From positions 55,775,805 through 55,839,804 of the forward strand of contig OY755237.1 in the NCBI GenBank assembly GCA_963576725.1: a stretch of DNA of 64,000 nt, read 5' to 3'. A program made the translations under genes and the position numbers. Of the stretch, positions 44,951-55,764 are shown in pieces. The notes beneath the pieces are model-generated. The model did no database searches and was not told the DNA's origin. It was given only the letters and a program-made list of their open reading frames with translations. The stretch is from Azorinus chamasolen (Eukaryota; Mollusca; Bivalvia; Cardiida; Solecurtidae). Numbering within the stretch: the first letter of the stretch is position 1; every line of letters begins with the position of its first letter.

Positions 44951-45205
44951 TTAACGCTTTAAACTATGAATATTCATGTAAGAAACAACTGGATGAATAT
45001 TGATTGGCTGGTTTTTATAATGAACACAGAAATTTTAGTCATGGTAGAAACTGTATTCAGTAAAACCTCTCTAATTAAAAATTCTAGTAGACAATAATTT
45101 AGATACTTTTAGGCAGGTGGCTGCTTCATGCAGGGTGTAAGTCAAGCAGGAAGTTCTGCATGACTTTCACCCTGCTTCAAGCTGCCTTCTGTCTCCAATA
45201 CCAAT
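44951..45205 (-). mobile_element. Family A half, then family F MITE
   Basis: A long arm to about 45057; F from AAAACCTCTCTAATTAAAAA with TTCATGCAGG/CCTGCTTCAA arms to 45205. Confidence 0.7.
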
Positions 45206-45206
45206 A

Positions 45207-45398
45207 TTAACCCTTTCCTCCATAAATAGGCCTTTCTACGCCTCTGTAAAAGTCACTTTTGAAACCATATGCTCCGTTTATCACAATGGTTTCATTACTA
45301 CAAAATTCTAAATTTTCCTTTTCTCCAGTTGATGCTCCTTTTCAGTAGATTTATTCAAAGAGGTTGGATCTAAAATAGCCTATGAGGTAATGGGTTAA
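45207..45398 (-). mobile_element. Family C MITE with partial hairpin
   Basis: TTAACCCTTTCCTCCATAAA to GAGGTAATGGGTTAA; core lost between GAAACCATATGCTCC and GTTTATCACAATGG. Confidence 0.82.
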
Positions 45399-45419
45399 TA
45401 CTTGTACTAAATTTTATGT

Positions 45420-45561
45420 CCAATTTCAAGGGGTTTTAGTATAATAAGATCTATATTATTTCATTAGCAAACAGAACAGACTGATCAGATGGCTCCTACA
45501 GGGGCTCATTGATTTGGCTCTACTCTGTTTGCAAAGACCTATCTATGGAGTAAAAGGTTAA
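45420..45561 (-). mobile_element. Family A right part
   Basis: Core GGCTCCTACAGGGGCT; right TATGGAGTAAAAGGTTAA. Confidence 0.7.
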
Positions 45562-46137
45562 ACAATTGTTGATGATGCCCAGAGTTTACTGATGCAATCA
45601 TACACCAGTTGTACAATGGGTATGTCTGGGGATTTATAAATGATATATTTGATGTAATAAGCTAATCCTGTTACAGAGAAAATCAAATGTCATTTCACTT
45701 TACCTCCCTGGAGGTAGCTTAGCAACTGCAAGTTTCACACGTACGATCTTCATAGATAACACATTACTGCAGCAGTGATTTATCAAAATTAGGATATAAT
45801 CTTACAATTATTGTCAAATGCTTTAATAGATCTACTTCATTTGAAAAAATATAATCATCATGCAAAGCATTATCTATTTCAAAACAGCCCATCCATCGAT
45901 CAACCAAGATCCTAAAATTAAAATGTCAGAAACAGATAAGTGACTTTCCACAGACAGAAATCTTTAGCATGCTGTTTGGGATATATATTTTGCAAAATAC
46001 TCTCTTCTTCAATTGAGGTGCCAAGTAACTCTGTGCCTCATCAGGATCTAGTCACTGAAAGGCTTGATCACTTTTATTTTTCAAAATATAAAGAAAGAAC
46101 AAGAAAAAACTTTGATTTAGAATTGTTGTTGACAGAA
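45562..46137. other. GOPC intron, no clear feature
   Basis: Only a D-like hairpin arm (GAGGTGCCAAGTAACTCTGT ... CATCAGGATC) near 46012-46050. Confidence 0.4.
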
Positions 46138-46330
46138 AATCAGAGGTCCAGATAAGGTGCGTAAATTAAAACTTTTTCAAGAATAACTTCTTTATTTCTC
46201 CACCAAAACCTATGGTGTGACCACTCTTTAGAATCGTCTCAAAGAGACGATTCTAAGAGTGGTCACAACATAGGGTTTAGTGGAGAAATGTTGATTTTAG
46301 TCTTTGAGTCTTTGAGAACGCATATTTGCT
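46138..46330 (+). mobile_element. Family G repeat, near-perfect hairpin
   Basis: GACCACTCTTTAGAATCGTC / GACGATTCTAAGAGTGGTC; flanks match the copies at 298 and 55377. Confidence 0.82.
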
Positions 46331-46377
46331 TATCTCAGCTAGCTAAAGGTTTATATCTAAAACACTTGGAATGCTGT

Positions 46378-46594
46378 AAACTATCCTTTCACCCGACAGA
46401 GACACCTTCTGACACCTTTGCAAACAGAGGAGAGGCAGATTAGACCGCTCCTGTAGGAGCCATCTGGTCAGGGTCTGCTCTGTTTGCTAATGGGATTATA
46501 TAGATCTGATTCTACAGTTTTTGAAATGGCAAAAAAATCCTGTTTTCATGCCATAATGAAACAAATCTACCAATAAATATCATTTTCTTACATG
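46378..46594 (+). mobile_element. Family A MITE, ends decayed
   Basis: Core CGCTCCTGTAGGAGCC; GCAAACAGAGGAGAGGCAGA arm. Confidence 0.72.
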
Positions 46595-46695
46595 CAGGAC
46601 TTGAGCTGGAGCTCTCCATAAGGGAGAAGTTTGGTGGGATTCAGGGAGAAGTTTTGATCTTGATTTTGTATCCTCTTATATTATATTCTATATAC

Positions 46696-46923
46696 TTAAC
46701 CCATTACCACATAGGCTATTTTTGGATTCAACCACTTTAAATAAATCTACCAAAAAGGAGCATTAACTAGGGAAAAGGAAAATTTAGAGTTTTGTAGTTT
46801 GAAACCATTGTGATAAATAGAGCATATGCTCCTATAGGAGCAAATGCTCTATTTATCACAATGGTTTCAACAGGTGAGTTTTACAGAGGCGTCAAAAGGT
46901 GTCAATATGATGGAATGGGTTAA
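46696..46923 (+). mobile_element. Family C MITE, best hairpin
   Basis: TTAACCCATTACCACATAGG to GATGGAATGGGTTAA. 46798-46870 pairs over about 36-nt arms; core TGCTCCTATAGGAGCA. Confidence 0.92.
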
Positions 46924-47133
46924 CCCTCTCCTTATAAAGCTCAAAACAAAGATAAGTCAGCAGTTTTTGAGTCCTGACATGAATATTCATTAAATAAAGC
47001 AATAAAGGACTTTCAAGTATATAGATTTGTTATACAATCAAATCTAAAATGACAGCCCCTGTTGTGTATTGAATACAAATTGTACACACGTTTTTTGTAA
47101 AGTTATAACCCTTTAGCTGGTGACTTCATGTAA

Positions 47134-47548
47134 AACAAGATGTGTTTGTGAAACACTATGCCCCCTCATATATTTGACCTCTGACCTTGACCTCTGACCT
47201 TGACCTTGACATGTCACCCCTCAAGATGTGCAGCCTCATGAGATACACAAGCATGCCAAATATCAAGTCTCTATCTCTACTGGTCCAAAAGTTATGGCCA
47301 ATGTTAAAGTCGGCGATTTGACCCATATATTTGACCTCTAACCTTGAAGGATGACCTTGACCTTGACACGTCACCCCTCAAAATGTGCGGCTTCATGAGA
47401 TACATATGTATGCCAAATATCAAGTCTCTATCTATACTGGCTCAAAAGTTATGACCAATGTTAAAGTTGCTGACAAACAAACAGACAAACAGACAGACAG
47501 ACAGGGCAAAAACAATATGCCCCCGACTATCGTCTATGGGGGCATAAA
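47134..47548 (+). mobile_element. Compact HTC element, two core units
   Basis: Complete small example: AACAAGATGTGTTTGTGAAA then CACTATGCCCCC; two units of about 183 bp (CCTTGACCTTGACATGTCAC); (ACAG)n; TATGCCCCCGACTATCG...CTATGGGGGCATAAAA. Useful type specimen because both ends and the core are easily read. Confidence 0.85.
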
Positions 47549-47639
47549 AAACAGGAAAATTGTGCTCAAAGGATATGCATGTTCACCCCCTTCCAGCAAT
47601 ATGGTCTCTAAATCAATCACTTTTCACTTTATATGAGTG

Positions 47640-47806
47640 GCATAAAAATAATGACATCATGATTTTAATTATGCTGAATTTTATAATGGCATGTGAACAC
47701 TATAACTGTAGAAACAGATCCTTTTACTCCATAACCAAACAGAGCAGAACTTGATCAGATGGCTTGTACAATCTGATCTGGGTCTACCCTTTTGCATAGG
47801 CTTTAA
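47640..47806 (-). mobile_element. Family A deletion copy
   Basis: ATGACATCATGATTTTAATT arm; core shortened to GGCTTGTACAATCTGATC; shares TTAA with the next copy. Confidence 0.68.
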
Positions 47807-47977
47807 CCCTTTCCTCCATAAATACGCCTTTCTACGCCTCTGTAAAAATCACCTATTGAAACAATTGGTTTAAAACTAAGAAATTCTAAAAGTTTACTTT
47901 TTCAAGTAAATGCTCCTTTAGAGTAGATTCATTCAAAGAGGTTGGGTCTAAAAATAGCCTATGGAGGAAGGGGTTAA
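47803..47977 (-). mobile_element. Family C MITE without central hairpin
   Basis: TTAACCCTTTCCTCCATAAA to GGAGGAAGGGGTTAA. Confidence 0.8.
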
Positions 47978-48048
47978 AAGGTATCTCTATCAGGTAAAGG
48001 TTAAACTCACCAGTTTTGCAACCTAAATGGAGGAAACAGTCCGTCTGA

Positions 48049-48317
48049 TTTAACCCGTTCCCAACTTCCCATGTGAATATTTACTAGTACATTGTATGTA
48101 AGAATTCATGACTTGAATATTAATAAGAATATTTCTTAATCTGGCATATGAACACATGAATTGTCGGCCATTGCCGAAACTGTATTAGCAAACCTATATT
48201 ATTTCATAAGCAAACAGAGTAGACCTAGATCAAACGGCTCCTACAGGAGCTGTCTGATCTAGGTCAACTCTGTTTGCAAAGGAGTAAGTAAGTGTTTGTA
48301 TGAGAGAAAGGGTTTAA
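48049..48317 (-). mobile_element. Family A MITE, full length
   Basis: TTAACCCGTTCCCAACTTCC to GAGAGAAAGGGTTTAA; core GGCTCCTACAGGAGCT; arms CAAACAGAGTAGACCTAGAT / ATCTAGGTCAACTCTGTTTG. Confidence 0.87.
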
Positions 48318-48541
48318 CCCATTACCTCATAGGCTATTTTTAGATACCTCTTTGAATAAATCTACCGAAAAGGAGCATAAACTAGAGAAAAGTAAAATTT
48401 TAGAATTTTGTTGTTTGAAACCAGTGTGATAAATAGAGCATTTGCTCCTTTAGGAGCAAATTCTCTATTTTTATCACAATGGTTTCACAAAGTTACTTCT
48501 ACAGAGTCGTCAAAAGTCGTCAATATGAGGGAATGGGTTAA
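48314..48541 (+). mobile_element. Family C MITE sharing a TTAA with the previous copy
   Basis: TTAACCCATTACCTCATAGG to GAGGGAATGGGTTAA; core TTGCTCCTTTAGGAGCAA. Confidence 0.88.
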
Positions 48542-48809
48542 TAAACCAGTCCCTAACAAACAGAAATACTAGTGCTTATACCCCAGACATGTTGTTTATA
48601 AAGTTTATAAAGTGAAAGGGGAAGAGACTATGAACTTTTGGGGTAGAAAAAAGCTACTCATTTGAATATACAGTAATAGAATTTCTAATTCACAGAAAAT
48701 TCTGTGTGAAAACTGAACTACACCTATTTTTCAAGACTACTATTTTATAGCGCTCTATGTGGGAATAGTGCCTTTGAAATTTGGGCTAATTGAGTAAATT
48801 TTCTCCAGC

Positions 48810-48968
48810 TCAAAACTGCTGTTGGTTTATGAAATAATATAGATAGGATTCTACAGTTTCTGCCATGGCCAAAATTGCTCATGTTCATGTGCTATTATAA
48901 CAAATTAATGTAATTAATATTCATGACATCATTGTTTCTTACATAAATATTCATGGAAGAAAGGGTTA
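48810..48968 (+). mobile_element. Family A right part
   Basis: TTCTGCCATGGCCAAAATTG to CATGGAAGAAAGGGTTAA. Confidence 0.75.
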
Positions 48969-49122
48969 ACCCTTTCAACACTAAATTTTCAAATGGGCTT
49001 TTCCAATATTCAGATTATTTTTTCAAAGAAAAGTTCAATATGACAAACAGTGCAGACCCTGATGAGAGGGCTCCTACATGCAAAAGACATTAGTGACTTG
49101 TTTCCCACATTGAATGAGTTAA
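48965..49122 (+). mobile_element. Family E deletion copy
   Basis: TTAACCCTTTCAACACTAAA to TTGAATGAGTTAA; right hairpin arm deleted after GGGCTCCTACATG. Confidence 0.75.
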
Positions 49123-49780
49123 AAATGTAACTTTATCTGCAAACATAAAATCAATGTGGTGCGTATTGAGACACCAAGTCATCTAGATCCAACAAGAGTG
49201 CCAGTGGGCACAATATACGCCCGTCGAGGTTTTGTTCAACATAAACTGGGGTTAACGTATTTGCTAAATTCAAATTCTATGTCCAATTTTGCAACCAAGT
49301 TTCAAGGTTGTAAATAGGCATACTTTAACAAAAAACCTTAACCAAAAATTCTAAATTAAAAAGTGCCATAATTGTGTCTAAATGCTTGAGATGAAGATGA
49401 AGCTTGTGATGGTGAACAAATGTTTCAAGTTTAAAAGCTTTATCTGAAAGGATTATGTAAATAAGTGGACTTTAACCAAAACCTTAACCAAAAATTCCAA
49501 GCTAAAAAGCGTCATAATTATGTCAAAATGTTAGACAGCGTTATGTACTCTTGCCTACAGGTGAAGCTTGTGATGGTGAGCAAGTGTTCCAAGTTTAAAA
49601 GCTTAATCTAACAAGAGGGCCAGAATGGCCCTGACATCGCTCACCAGACAATAAGAGGAGAAAATTTTCAAAGTTTTCACTATATGTTTCTATTGACCAG
49701 GGGCGGTGCCAATTTTGACCCCAGGGACACAATTTATATAACTTTTGTAGAGGACCTGAACATGATGCTAAAAGAATGTA

Positions 49781-49842
49781 GTGAAAGAATGGATAGAGCA
49801 TTAGACCACTGGAACTTGTATTCTTTGGATGCTAGAGGCGGA
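49781..49842 (+). repeat. Possible tRNA-derived SINE head
   Basis: ATGGATAGAGCATTAGACCA resembles a degenerate tRNA D-arm/A box and GGCGGATTCTCCCACC a B box. It sits directly before the family D hairpin array whose units each begin GTGGGATTCTCCC. Weak. Confidence 0.3.
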
Positions 49843-50290
49843 TTCTCCCACCATTAATGACCTATGCAAACAGTTTGGATCCAGATCAGGCCCCACATAA
49901 TGTGGGGCCTGATCTGATATCCAAATTGTTTGTAAATGAGACTGAACTTCTGTGTGTAGTGGGATTCTCCCGCCACTAATGACCTATGCAAACAGTTTGG
50001 ATCCAGATCAGGGCCAACATAATGTGGTGCCTGATCTGATATCCAAACTGATTGTCAATGAGACTGAACTTCTGAAAAACTTAGAAAGAAAATGTGTAGT
50101 GGGATTCTCCCACCACTAATGACCTATGCAAACAGTTTGGATCCAGATCAGGGCCAACATAATGTGGTGCCTGCTCTGATATCCAAACTGTTTGTCAATG
50201 AGACTGAACTTCTGAAAAACTCAGAAAGAAAGTGTGTAGTTAGGATAACTTGTGAATATGCTGCAGACAACAATTTATAATTAGCATGCA
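49843..50290 (+). repeat. Tandem array of three family D hairpin units
   Basis: Each 120-140 bp unit has CTATGCAAACAGTTTGGATC on the left arm and ATCCAAACTGTTTG on the right. The first has a perfect core CCCCACATAATGTGGGG; the other two share a changed core (GGCCAACATAATGTGGTGCC). Confidence 0.85.
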
Positions 50291-50609
50291 AAGAGTTAAG
50301 CTGAAATTCACAACAGATATGCTCTATATTGATAGCTGGTAGCTTAATGCAGGGCATAGGTATGAAAAAAAGCTTGAAGAGTATTCTGCATTTTGAGAAT
50401 TATCCACAGTTTTCTCAATCTTAAATGAGTGTGTGTTATTTGTCTAAACACAATTTCTACTCTACAGATCAGGCTAAGGGTGATTATATGTGGTATGTTT
50501 TATTTGCAAAAGACATACATGTCCATCAGCATTATATAATACATAGTAAAAAACAAGTAATGACGGGCAGTCATTCATAATATGTAATGCTAAATGTGCC
50601 TTATTAACA

Positions 50610-51080
50610 AACACTACCAATGACAAACATTGCAGACTCGGACCAGAGGGCTTCTTAGGAGCCCCCTGATCTGTGTCTACACTGTTTGTACATCAAGAGT
50701 GTGCCAATTAAGGTCTTATGTGCACGGTTTAACACTGTACCCCCAAAAATACAAACAGTGCGGAACCAAATCAGTGGGCTCCCCAAAAGCACTCCGATCT
50801 GTGTCTACACTGTTTGTACCCTGCAAGTGAACTAATTAAAGGCACATGGTTTATAACTGGCGAGCACACCCTAAAGACAAACAGTGCGGAACCAGACCAG
50901 GGGGGGGGGGGGGTCAGGAGCCCTCTAATCTGTGTCTACACTGTTTGTACATTACGAGAGTGGCAATTAAAGAACTTAGACACATGGTTTAAAACTGTAT
51001 ACCCAAAAAAGACAAGCAGTGCGGAACCAGATCAGGGGGCTCTTCAGAAGCACACCGATCTGTGTCTACACTGCTTGTAC
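50610..51080 (+). repeat. Tandem array of four family E-like hairpin units
   Basis: Unit of about 120-145 bp: ACAAACAGTGCGGAACCAGA (left arm) and GATCTGTGTCTACACTGTTT (right arm), centres GGGCTTCTTAGGAGCCCC and variants. One unit carries a G14 run in its centre at about 50901-50914. Confidence 0.85.
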
Positions 51081-52824
51081 TTTACAATTACTTTATATAA
51101 GAAATCCCACTGACTGGTCTCAGCTAAGAGTGATATTAAGGATAAACCTTTAAAATGTAATTTCTGGTGTAAAGAAGTATATACACACAGGGCAGGGCCA
51201 ATTTTAACCCCAGAACTATGATACTTATAAAACTCATAAAGTTATGCTAAGTTAATCTATACACCAAATATCTAAGCTCTGGGACATGTAGTTTCTGACA
51301 AGAATATTTTTAAAGTTTTTCCTATGCATAACTGGTGATCCCATAGGCTGTTTACGCAGTCAGCTATTAAAAACTGGAAATCCCTGGGGTGGGACCAATT
51401 TTGACCCTAGGGGCATAATTTATATAACTTTTGTAGAAGTCCTGAAGTTGAAGCTATGTGCCAAATATGAAAGCTTAGGACCTTCTAGTTTTAGAGGAGA
51501 TGATGTTCAAAGTTTTCACTATATGTTTCTATTGAAAACTGAAAACCCCTGGGGCAGGGCCAATTTTGACCCCAGGGGTATAATTTATATAACTTTTGTA
51601 GAGGACCTACATATGATGCTATGTGCCAAAGATGAAAGCTGAGACCCCTGTAGATTCAGAGGAGAAGAACTTTAAAGGTTCAAATTGTTGACGACGAACG
51701 ACGCACGACACACGACGCACGCCGACGGACGACGGACATCAGGCGATCACAAAAGCTCACCCTGAGCACTTTGTGCTCTGGTGAGCTAAAAAGGTTATGT
51801 AAATAAGTGGACTTTAACCAAAACTTTAACCAAAATTTCTAAGTTAAAAGGGGGCATAATTCTGTCAAAATGTTGGACAGAGTTATGTACTCTTGCCTAC
51901 AGGTAAAGCTTGTGACGGTGAACAAGTGTTCCAAGGTTAAAAGCTTTATCTCAAAGGGTTATGTCAATAAATGGACTTTAACAAAGCCTTAACCATAAAT
52001 TCTAAGTTAAAAAGGGGCATAATTCGGTCAAAATGCTTGACAGAGTTATTTTCTCTTGCCTACAGGTAAAGCTTGTGACGGTGAACAAGTGTTCTAAGTT
52101 TAAAAGCTTTATCTCAAAGGGTTATGTAAATAAATGGACTTTAACAAAGCCTTAACCAAAAATTCTAAGTTAAAAAGGGGCATAATTCAGTCAAAATGCT
52201 TGACAGAGTTATTTACTCTTGCCTACAGGTGAAGGTTGTGACGGTGAACAAGTGTTCCAAGTTTCAAAGCTTTATCACAAAGTGTTATGTAAATAAGTTA
52301 ACTTGTTCCACATAAATTGAGGTTAACATTTTTGCTTAACGCAAATGCTAAACGCAAATTCTATGTCCAATTAAGCGACCTTGACCTTGGATAAATGAGC
52401 CAAGACTTGGCAGGCTACTGTAGCATGTCTAGATAAACATTTTGGTTAAATTTGGGATGGATACACCAAGCAGAACTTGAGTTAGAGATGTTACAGACAG
52501 ACAGACCGGTTAACATTTTTGCTAAACGCAAATTCTAAGTCCAATTGTGTGACCTTGACCTTGGATAAACAAACCGGGACTTGGCAGGCTACTGTAGCAT
52601 GTCTAGATAAACATTGTGGCTAAATTTGAGAAGGATCCACCAAGCGGAACTTGAGTTAGAGATGTTACAGACGGACAGACGGACAGACAACCAGATGGAC
52701 AGACAGCGCCATTCCATAATACGTCCCGTTTTTTCAAACGGGCGTATAAAAAATTGACAAAAGTAATTATGTTATGTGCCAGTGGCATGCTAAAGGTTCA
52801 GCCACGATGTGTAAGAGACATCCT

Positions 52825-53075
52825 TTAACCCTTTCCCTGTTCTATGTTTATTACAAATTTCAATACCTACTGAATATTCATTGACAAAATAGTTACAATG
52901 AAATATGGAAGGTTTCTATATTCTAGCCATTTTAGACAGTAAAGAAACAGGTCTATCAGATTCCATTAACAAACAGAGCAGACCCTGATCAGACGGCTCC
53001 TCTAGGAGCCGTCTGATCTGGGTCTACTCTGTTTGCAGATGTGGGAAAACACGTTTATATGAGGGAAAGGGTTAA
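52825..53075 (+). mobile_element. Family B MITE, full length
   Basis: TTAACCCTTTCCCTGTTCTA to GAGGGAAAGGGTTAA, 251 bp; perfect core GGCTCCTCTAGGAGCC. A good type copy for family B. Confidence 0.92.
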
Positions 53076-53329
53076 CCCTTTCCCTTTTCAGTGTTCATGC
53101 TAGAAATAATGACATTATGGATATTTACTAGCTGAATATTTTATGATACCATATATACATAGAATGTTTTGTTAATGTAGTCAGACTATAGTCAGGTCTA
53201 TATTTTCATAAACAAATAGAGCAGACCCTCATAAAACAGCTCCTATAGGTGTCCTATAGGAGTCGTCTGATCTGGGACTACTCTGTTTGCAAATGCATGA
53301 AAAGTTGTTTATATGAGGGAAAGGGTCAA
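53072..53329 (-). mobile_element. Family A-like MITE sharing its TTAA
   Basis: TTAACCCTTTCCCTTTTCAG to GAGGGAAAGGGTCAA; the core is partly duplicated (CTCCTATAGGTGTCCTATAG). Confidence 0.82.
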
Positions 53330-53548
53330 TGCCTTTGCAAACTGAGTAGATTCAGATGGGACTGCATGTACTCTTACAGGAGCTGTTTTACCTGGGTCTG
53401 CTGTGTTTGCATACGGAAAAATTAAAATCTGATTCTAGTTTCTGCCAAAGCCAAAACTTCCTACATGTTCATATGCCAATTTAAAATTTCGGCCAATTAA
53501 TATTCAGTCATTATTTCTTGCATGAATATTCATCAGGTAACGGGTTAA
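53330..53548 (+). mobile_element. Family A MITE, left end lost
   Basis: TTTGCAAACTGAGTAGATTC to CATCAGGTAACGGGTTAA; core CTCTTACAGGAGCTG. Confidence 0.75.
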
Positions 53549-53587
53549 ACGGCACCTTCTTCAGTGGTGCATAGAGGCATAAAATAT

Positions 53588-53914
53588 CTCCCTGTTGAAT
53601 ATTCATGTGAGAAATAATGACATCATGATATTCATTAGCTGAATTTTTAATATAGCACATGTACACATGAGTTTCTGATATTGATACAACCAACAATCAG
53701 ATCTTTTATAATTTCATTAGCTAAGAGAGCGGGCCCTGTAGGAGCTGTTTGATCAGGGTCTGCTCTGTTTGCTTATGAAATTATAACAAATCAGACACAA
53801 CAGTTTCTACCAATACCAAAACATCCTATTTACATATGCCATTACAAAATTCAGCTAATAAATATTCATGATGTTGTTATTTCTTGTCTGACTATTCAAC
53901 AGGGAAAGGGTAAA
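53588..53914. mobile_element. Family A inverted dimer at a GOPC splice site
   Basis: Long arms on both sides (ATGACATCATGATATTCATT and TATTCATGATGTTGTTATTT), CCCTGTTGAATATTCATG / CAACAGGGAAAGGGTAAA ends; right end 17 nt from the GOPC donor at 53931. Confidence 0.82.
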
Positions 53915-53931
53915 TCTAAAGCTAAGCTAAC

Positions 53932-54107
53932 CTTCCAGCTAACTCCTTGTCCAGGTACTTGGCTGCCAGTCTGGCACCATACACCTCACTCTGTAGGGCC
54001 AGCGTATACTGTCGTAGCTCACTGTTCTCTTTGCGCGCAGCTTTCAGCTCAGCTTCAATCTGGCATAAATTCTTTGCATCAGACTTTCTAGACTCCATCT
54101 CAGATTC
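53932..54107 (-). CDS. GOPC: GOPC, second coiled-coil exon
   Basis: 176 nt, phase 0 to phase 2. The translation runs [20 protein letters not shown], then [13 protein letters not shown], then the near-invariant GOPC stretch [19 protein letters not shown], ending in a split Arg codon. The acceptor is ttttag and the donor GTTAGC. In vertebrates this coiled coil binds the Golgi SNARE syntaxin 6 and golgin-160-type partners. An inverted-dimer family A MITE ends at about 53914, only 17 nt inside the intron from the donor. Confidence 0.94.
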
Positions 54108-54130
54108 CTAAAAACAAATTCAAACTTGTC

Positions 54131-54186
54131 TTAACCCATTCCCTCATAGGCTATTTTTGGACCCAACCTCTTTGAATAAATCTACC
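54131..54186 (+). mobile_element. Family C left end cut by an HTC element
   Basis: TTAACCCATTCCCTCATAGG...AAATCTACC, then AACAAGAGCACC. It starts 24 nt upstream (gene sense) of the acceptor side of the GOPC exon ending at 54107. Confidence 0.75.
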
Positions 54187-54360
54187 AACAAGAGCACCGC
54201 AAACGGGTGCAACGCTCGTCTGATGTCATTGTCAAGATGAACATGCGTACCAAAAATGAAGGTTTACACTTAGTTTACACTTCTTATCTATGCTTCAGAT
54301 CAACAAGTCGAATTTTCTGACTGGCAGACATGGTCTTGGTATACATTTATAATAAATTAT
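54187..54360 (+). mobile_element. HTC left end inserted in a family C MITE
   Basis: AACAAGAGCACCGCAAACGG (hairpin) then TGCAACGCTCGTC. The MITE to its left stops at 54186. No right end found; the border shown on the right is arbitrary. Confidence 0.5.
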
Positions 54361-54618
54361 TGTACAGTAAGATACAGGAAAAATGTCACGGCTATGAAGA
54401 GACAAAATGCATCGCATGTAGATACCAATACCTGTCAGTTTTAACTTTATATGAGAGAATGAATAATCTACAACCTGTCTCAAAATAAAGAAACTAAAGC
54501 TCATATTCATAAAGCTCCGTAACAATATCTTAACCTTGGGAAAACTTAAGAAGAATTTTTCTACGTTTCTAGCAAAACTATTGAGTAAGTTTTCATCCAC
54601 TGGCTCTAAGAATGTTGC
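54361..54618. other. No recognised feature
   Basis: An open minus frame (54295-54636) crosses it but shows no known domain and starts inside a family B end. Confidence 0.4.
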
Positions 54619-54619
54619 G

Positions 54620-54984
54620 TTAACCCTTTCCTTCATATAATCTGCAAACAGAGTAGACCCAGATCAGATGGCTCCTATAATAGGAGCTATTGAAGCTTTC
54701 TGTACTACCATCAGTCTGCATTAAACAGCCATCCGGTTTTAACCCTTTCCCTCATCTAAACACCTTTGCATGCATCTGCAGAGTAGATCAAGATCAGACA
54801 GCTCCTATAGGAGCCGTCTGATCTGGGTCTGCTCTGTTTACTAATGGAATTTGATAGATCTGTTTCTTTAGTTTCTAAAATGGCTGCAATGTTCCACCTT
54901 CCATATTTAATTATAACTATTCTGTCCACGAATATTCAGTAGGTATTGAAATTTGGACTAAATGTAGAACAGGGAAAGGATTAA
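54620..54984 (-). mobile_element. Family B half, family F fragment, then full family B MITE
   Basis: 54620-54690 B half ending at the palindrome centre; short F arm; 54739-54984 full copy TTAACCCTTTCCCTCATCTA to ACAGGGAAAGGATTAA with core AGCTCCTATAGGAGCC. Confidence 0.82.
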
Positions 54985-55376
54985 TTGGTCTGGGTCTGAT
55001 TTGCAATGCAATAAAACCCCTTTCTCTAGACAGTGGTTTGTTGTTGAATAATAACTAAGCGTTAGTTTCAGTACTGAGTTATTATAAATGCACTGAGCAG
55101 ATAGATTCAGTAAAAAAACAAAAATCTTATGAAGTTTGCTCATATTGCCATTATGCATACATACGAAAAATCTAAGCAATACTGATATATTGTAACACAT
55201 TACACTTTGTAACCTAATAGACATTGCTAGTACATCATGTATGTTTATTGAGGCTAGTATTGTTAATGGAGTGGAAACAGCTGGGGTACAAACATAGAAG
55301 CAAGAAATAGCTTTCTAACTGTGAAAAGACAAAAACTAATGCTGCCTGATCATTCATAAATGAGTGACTCTCTAAG
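54985..55376. other. GOPC intron without recognised features
   Basis: AT-rich; minus frame 54958-55224 has no recognisable motif. Confidence 0.4.
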
Positions 55377-55745
55377 GTCTATATAGGATGCACAAATTAA
55401 AATATTTGAAGAATGCATGTAATTCCTTTATTTCTCCACCAATACCTATGTTGTGGTCACAACATAGGATTTGATGGTGAAATGGCGATTTTAGTATTTG
55501 AGTAGGCACTTTTATCCGTTGCTCTGACCTTCATCATACTGAAAATATTAATGTCTGCTCATACATGTACTCTGATCTGGAACCATTTTTACTTACTTTC
55601 AATTTGTTCAAGGTTTTGAGAAATTATTGTCAGACTGAGTGTCAAACAGCTTGGATCAGGATGAGATGTTGACTTACTTTGCATCTCATTTGGATCAGTG
55701 CTATTTGAAAATGTTAGCTATGTGTATTAGCACTATAAAAGTTAA
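55377..55745 (+). mobile_element. Family G repeat then family D MITE fragment
   Basis: G 55377-55530 with core shortened to CCTATGTTGTGGTCACAACATAGG (read in two parts); D 55600-55745 with GCTTGGATCAGGATGAGATG and its inverse. Confidence 0.72.
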
Positions 55746-55764
55746 CAGAAAAATGGAATCCAAA

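Larger units (their letters stand above)
49610..51787 (+). mobile_element. HTC element (GGTGAGC end type), itself interrupted
   Basis: Left AACAAGAGGGCCAGAATGGC; right hairpin GAGCACTTTGTGCTC and TGGTGAGCTA, with an ACGACG microsatellite at 51691-51730. Between about 49772 and 51170 the core is replaced by hairpin arrays of other families. Confidence 0.8.
49191..52752 (+). mobile_element. HTC element (ATACGCCC end type), host of a nested HTC
   Basis: Left AACAAGAGTGCCAGTGGGCA then CAATATACGCCCG; units with CTTGCCTACAGGTGAAGCTT; (GACGGACA)n near 52670; right ACGTCCCGTTTTTTCAAACG then GGCGTATAAAAA. Split at 49609/51788 by another HTC element: GCTTAATCT before and GGTTATGTAAATAAG after form one continuous unit. 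Confidence 0.8.

Noticed and set aside
54295..54636. 113-codon minus frame as a GOPC exon
   Set aside because: Starts in a family B MITE end, has no GOPC similarity and no fitting splice sites.
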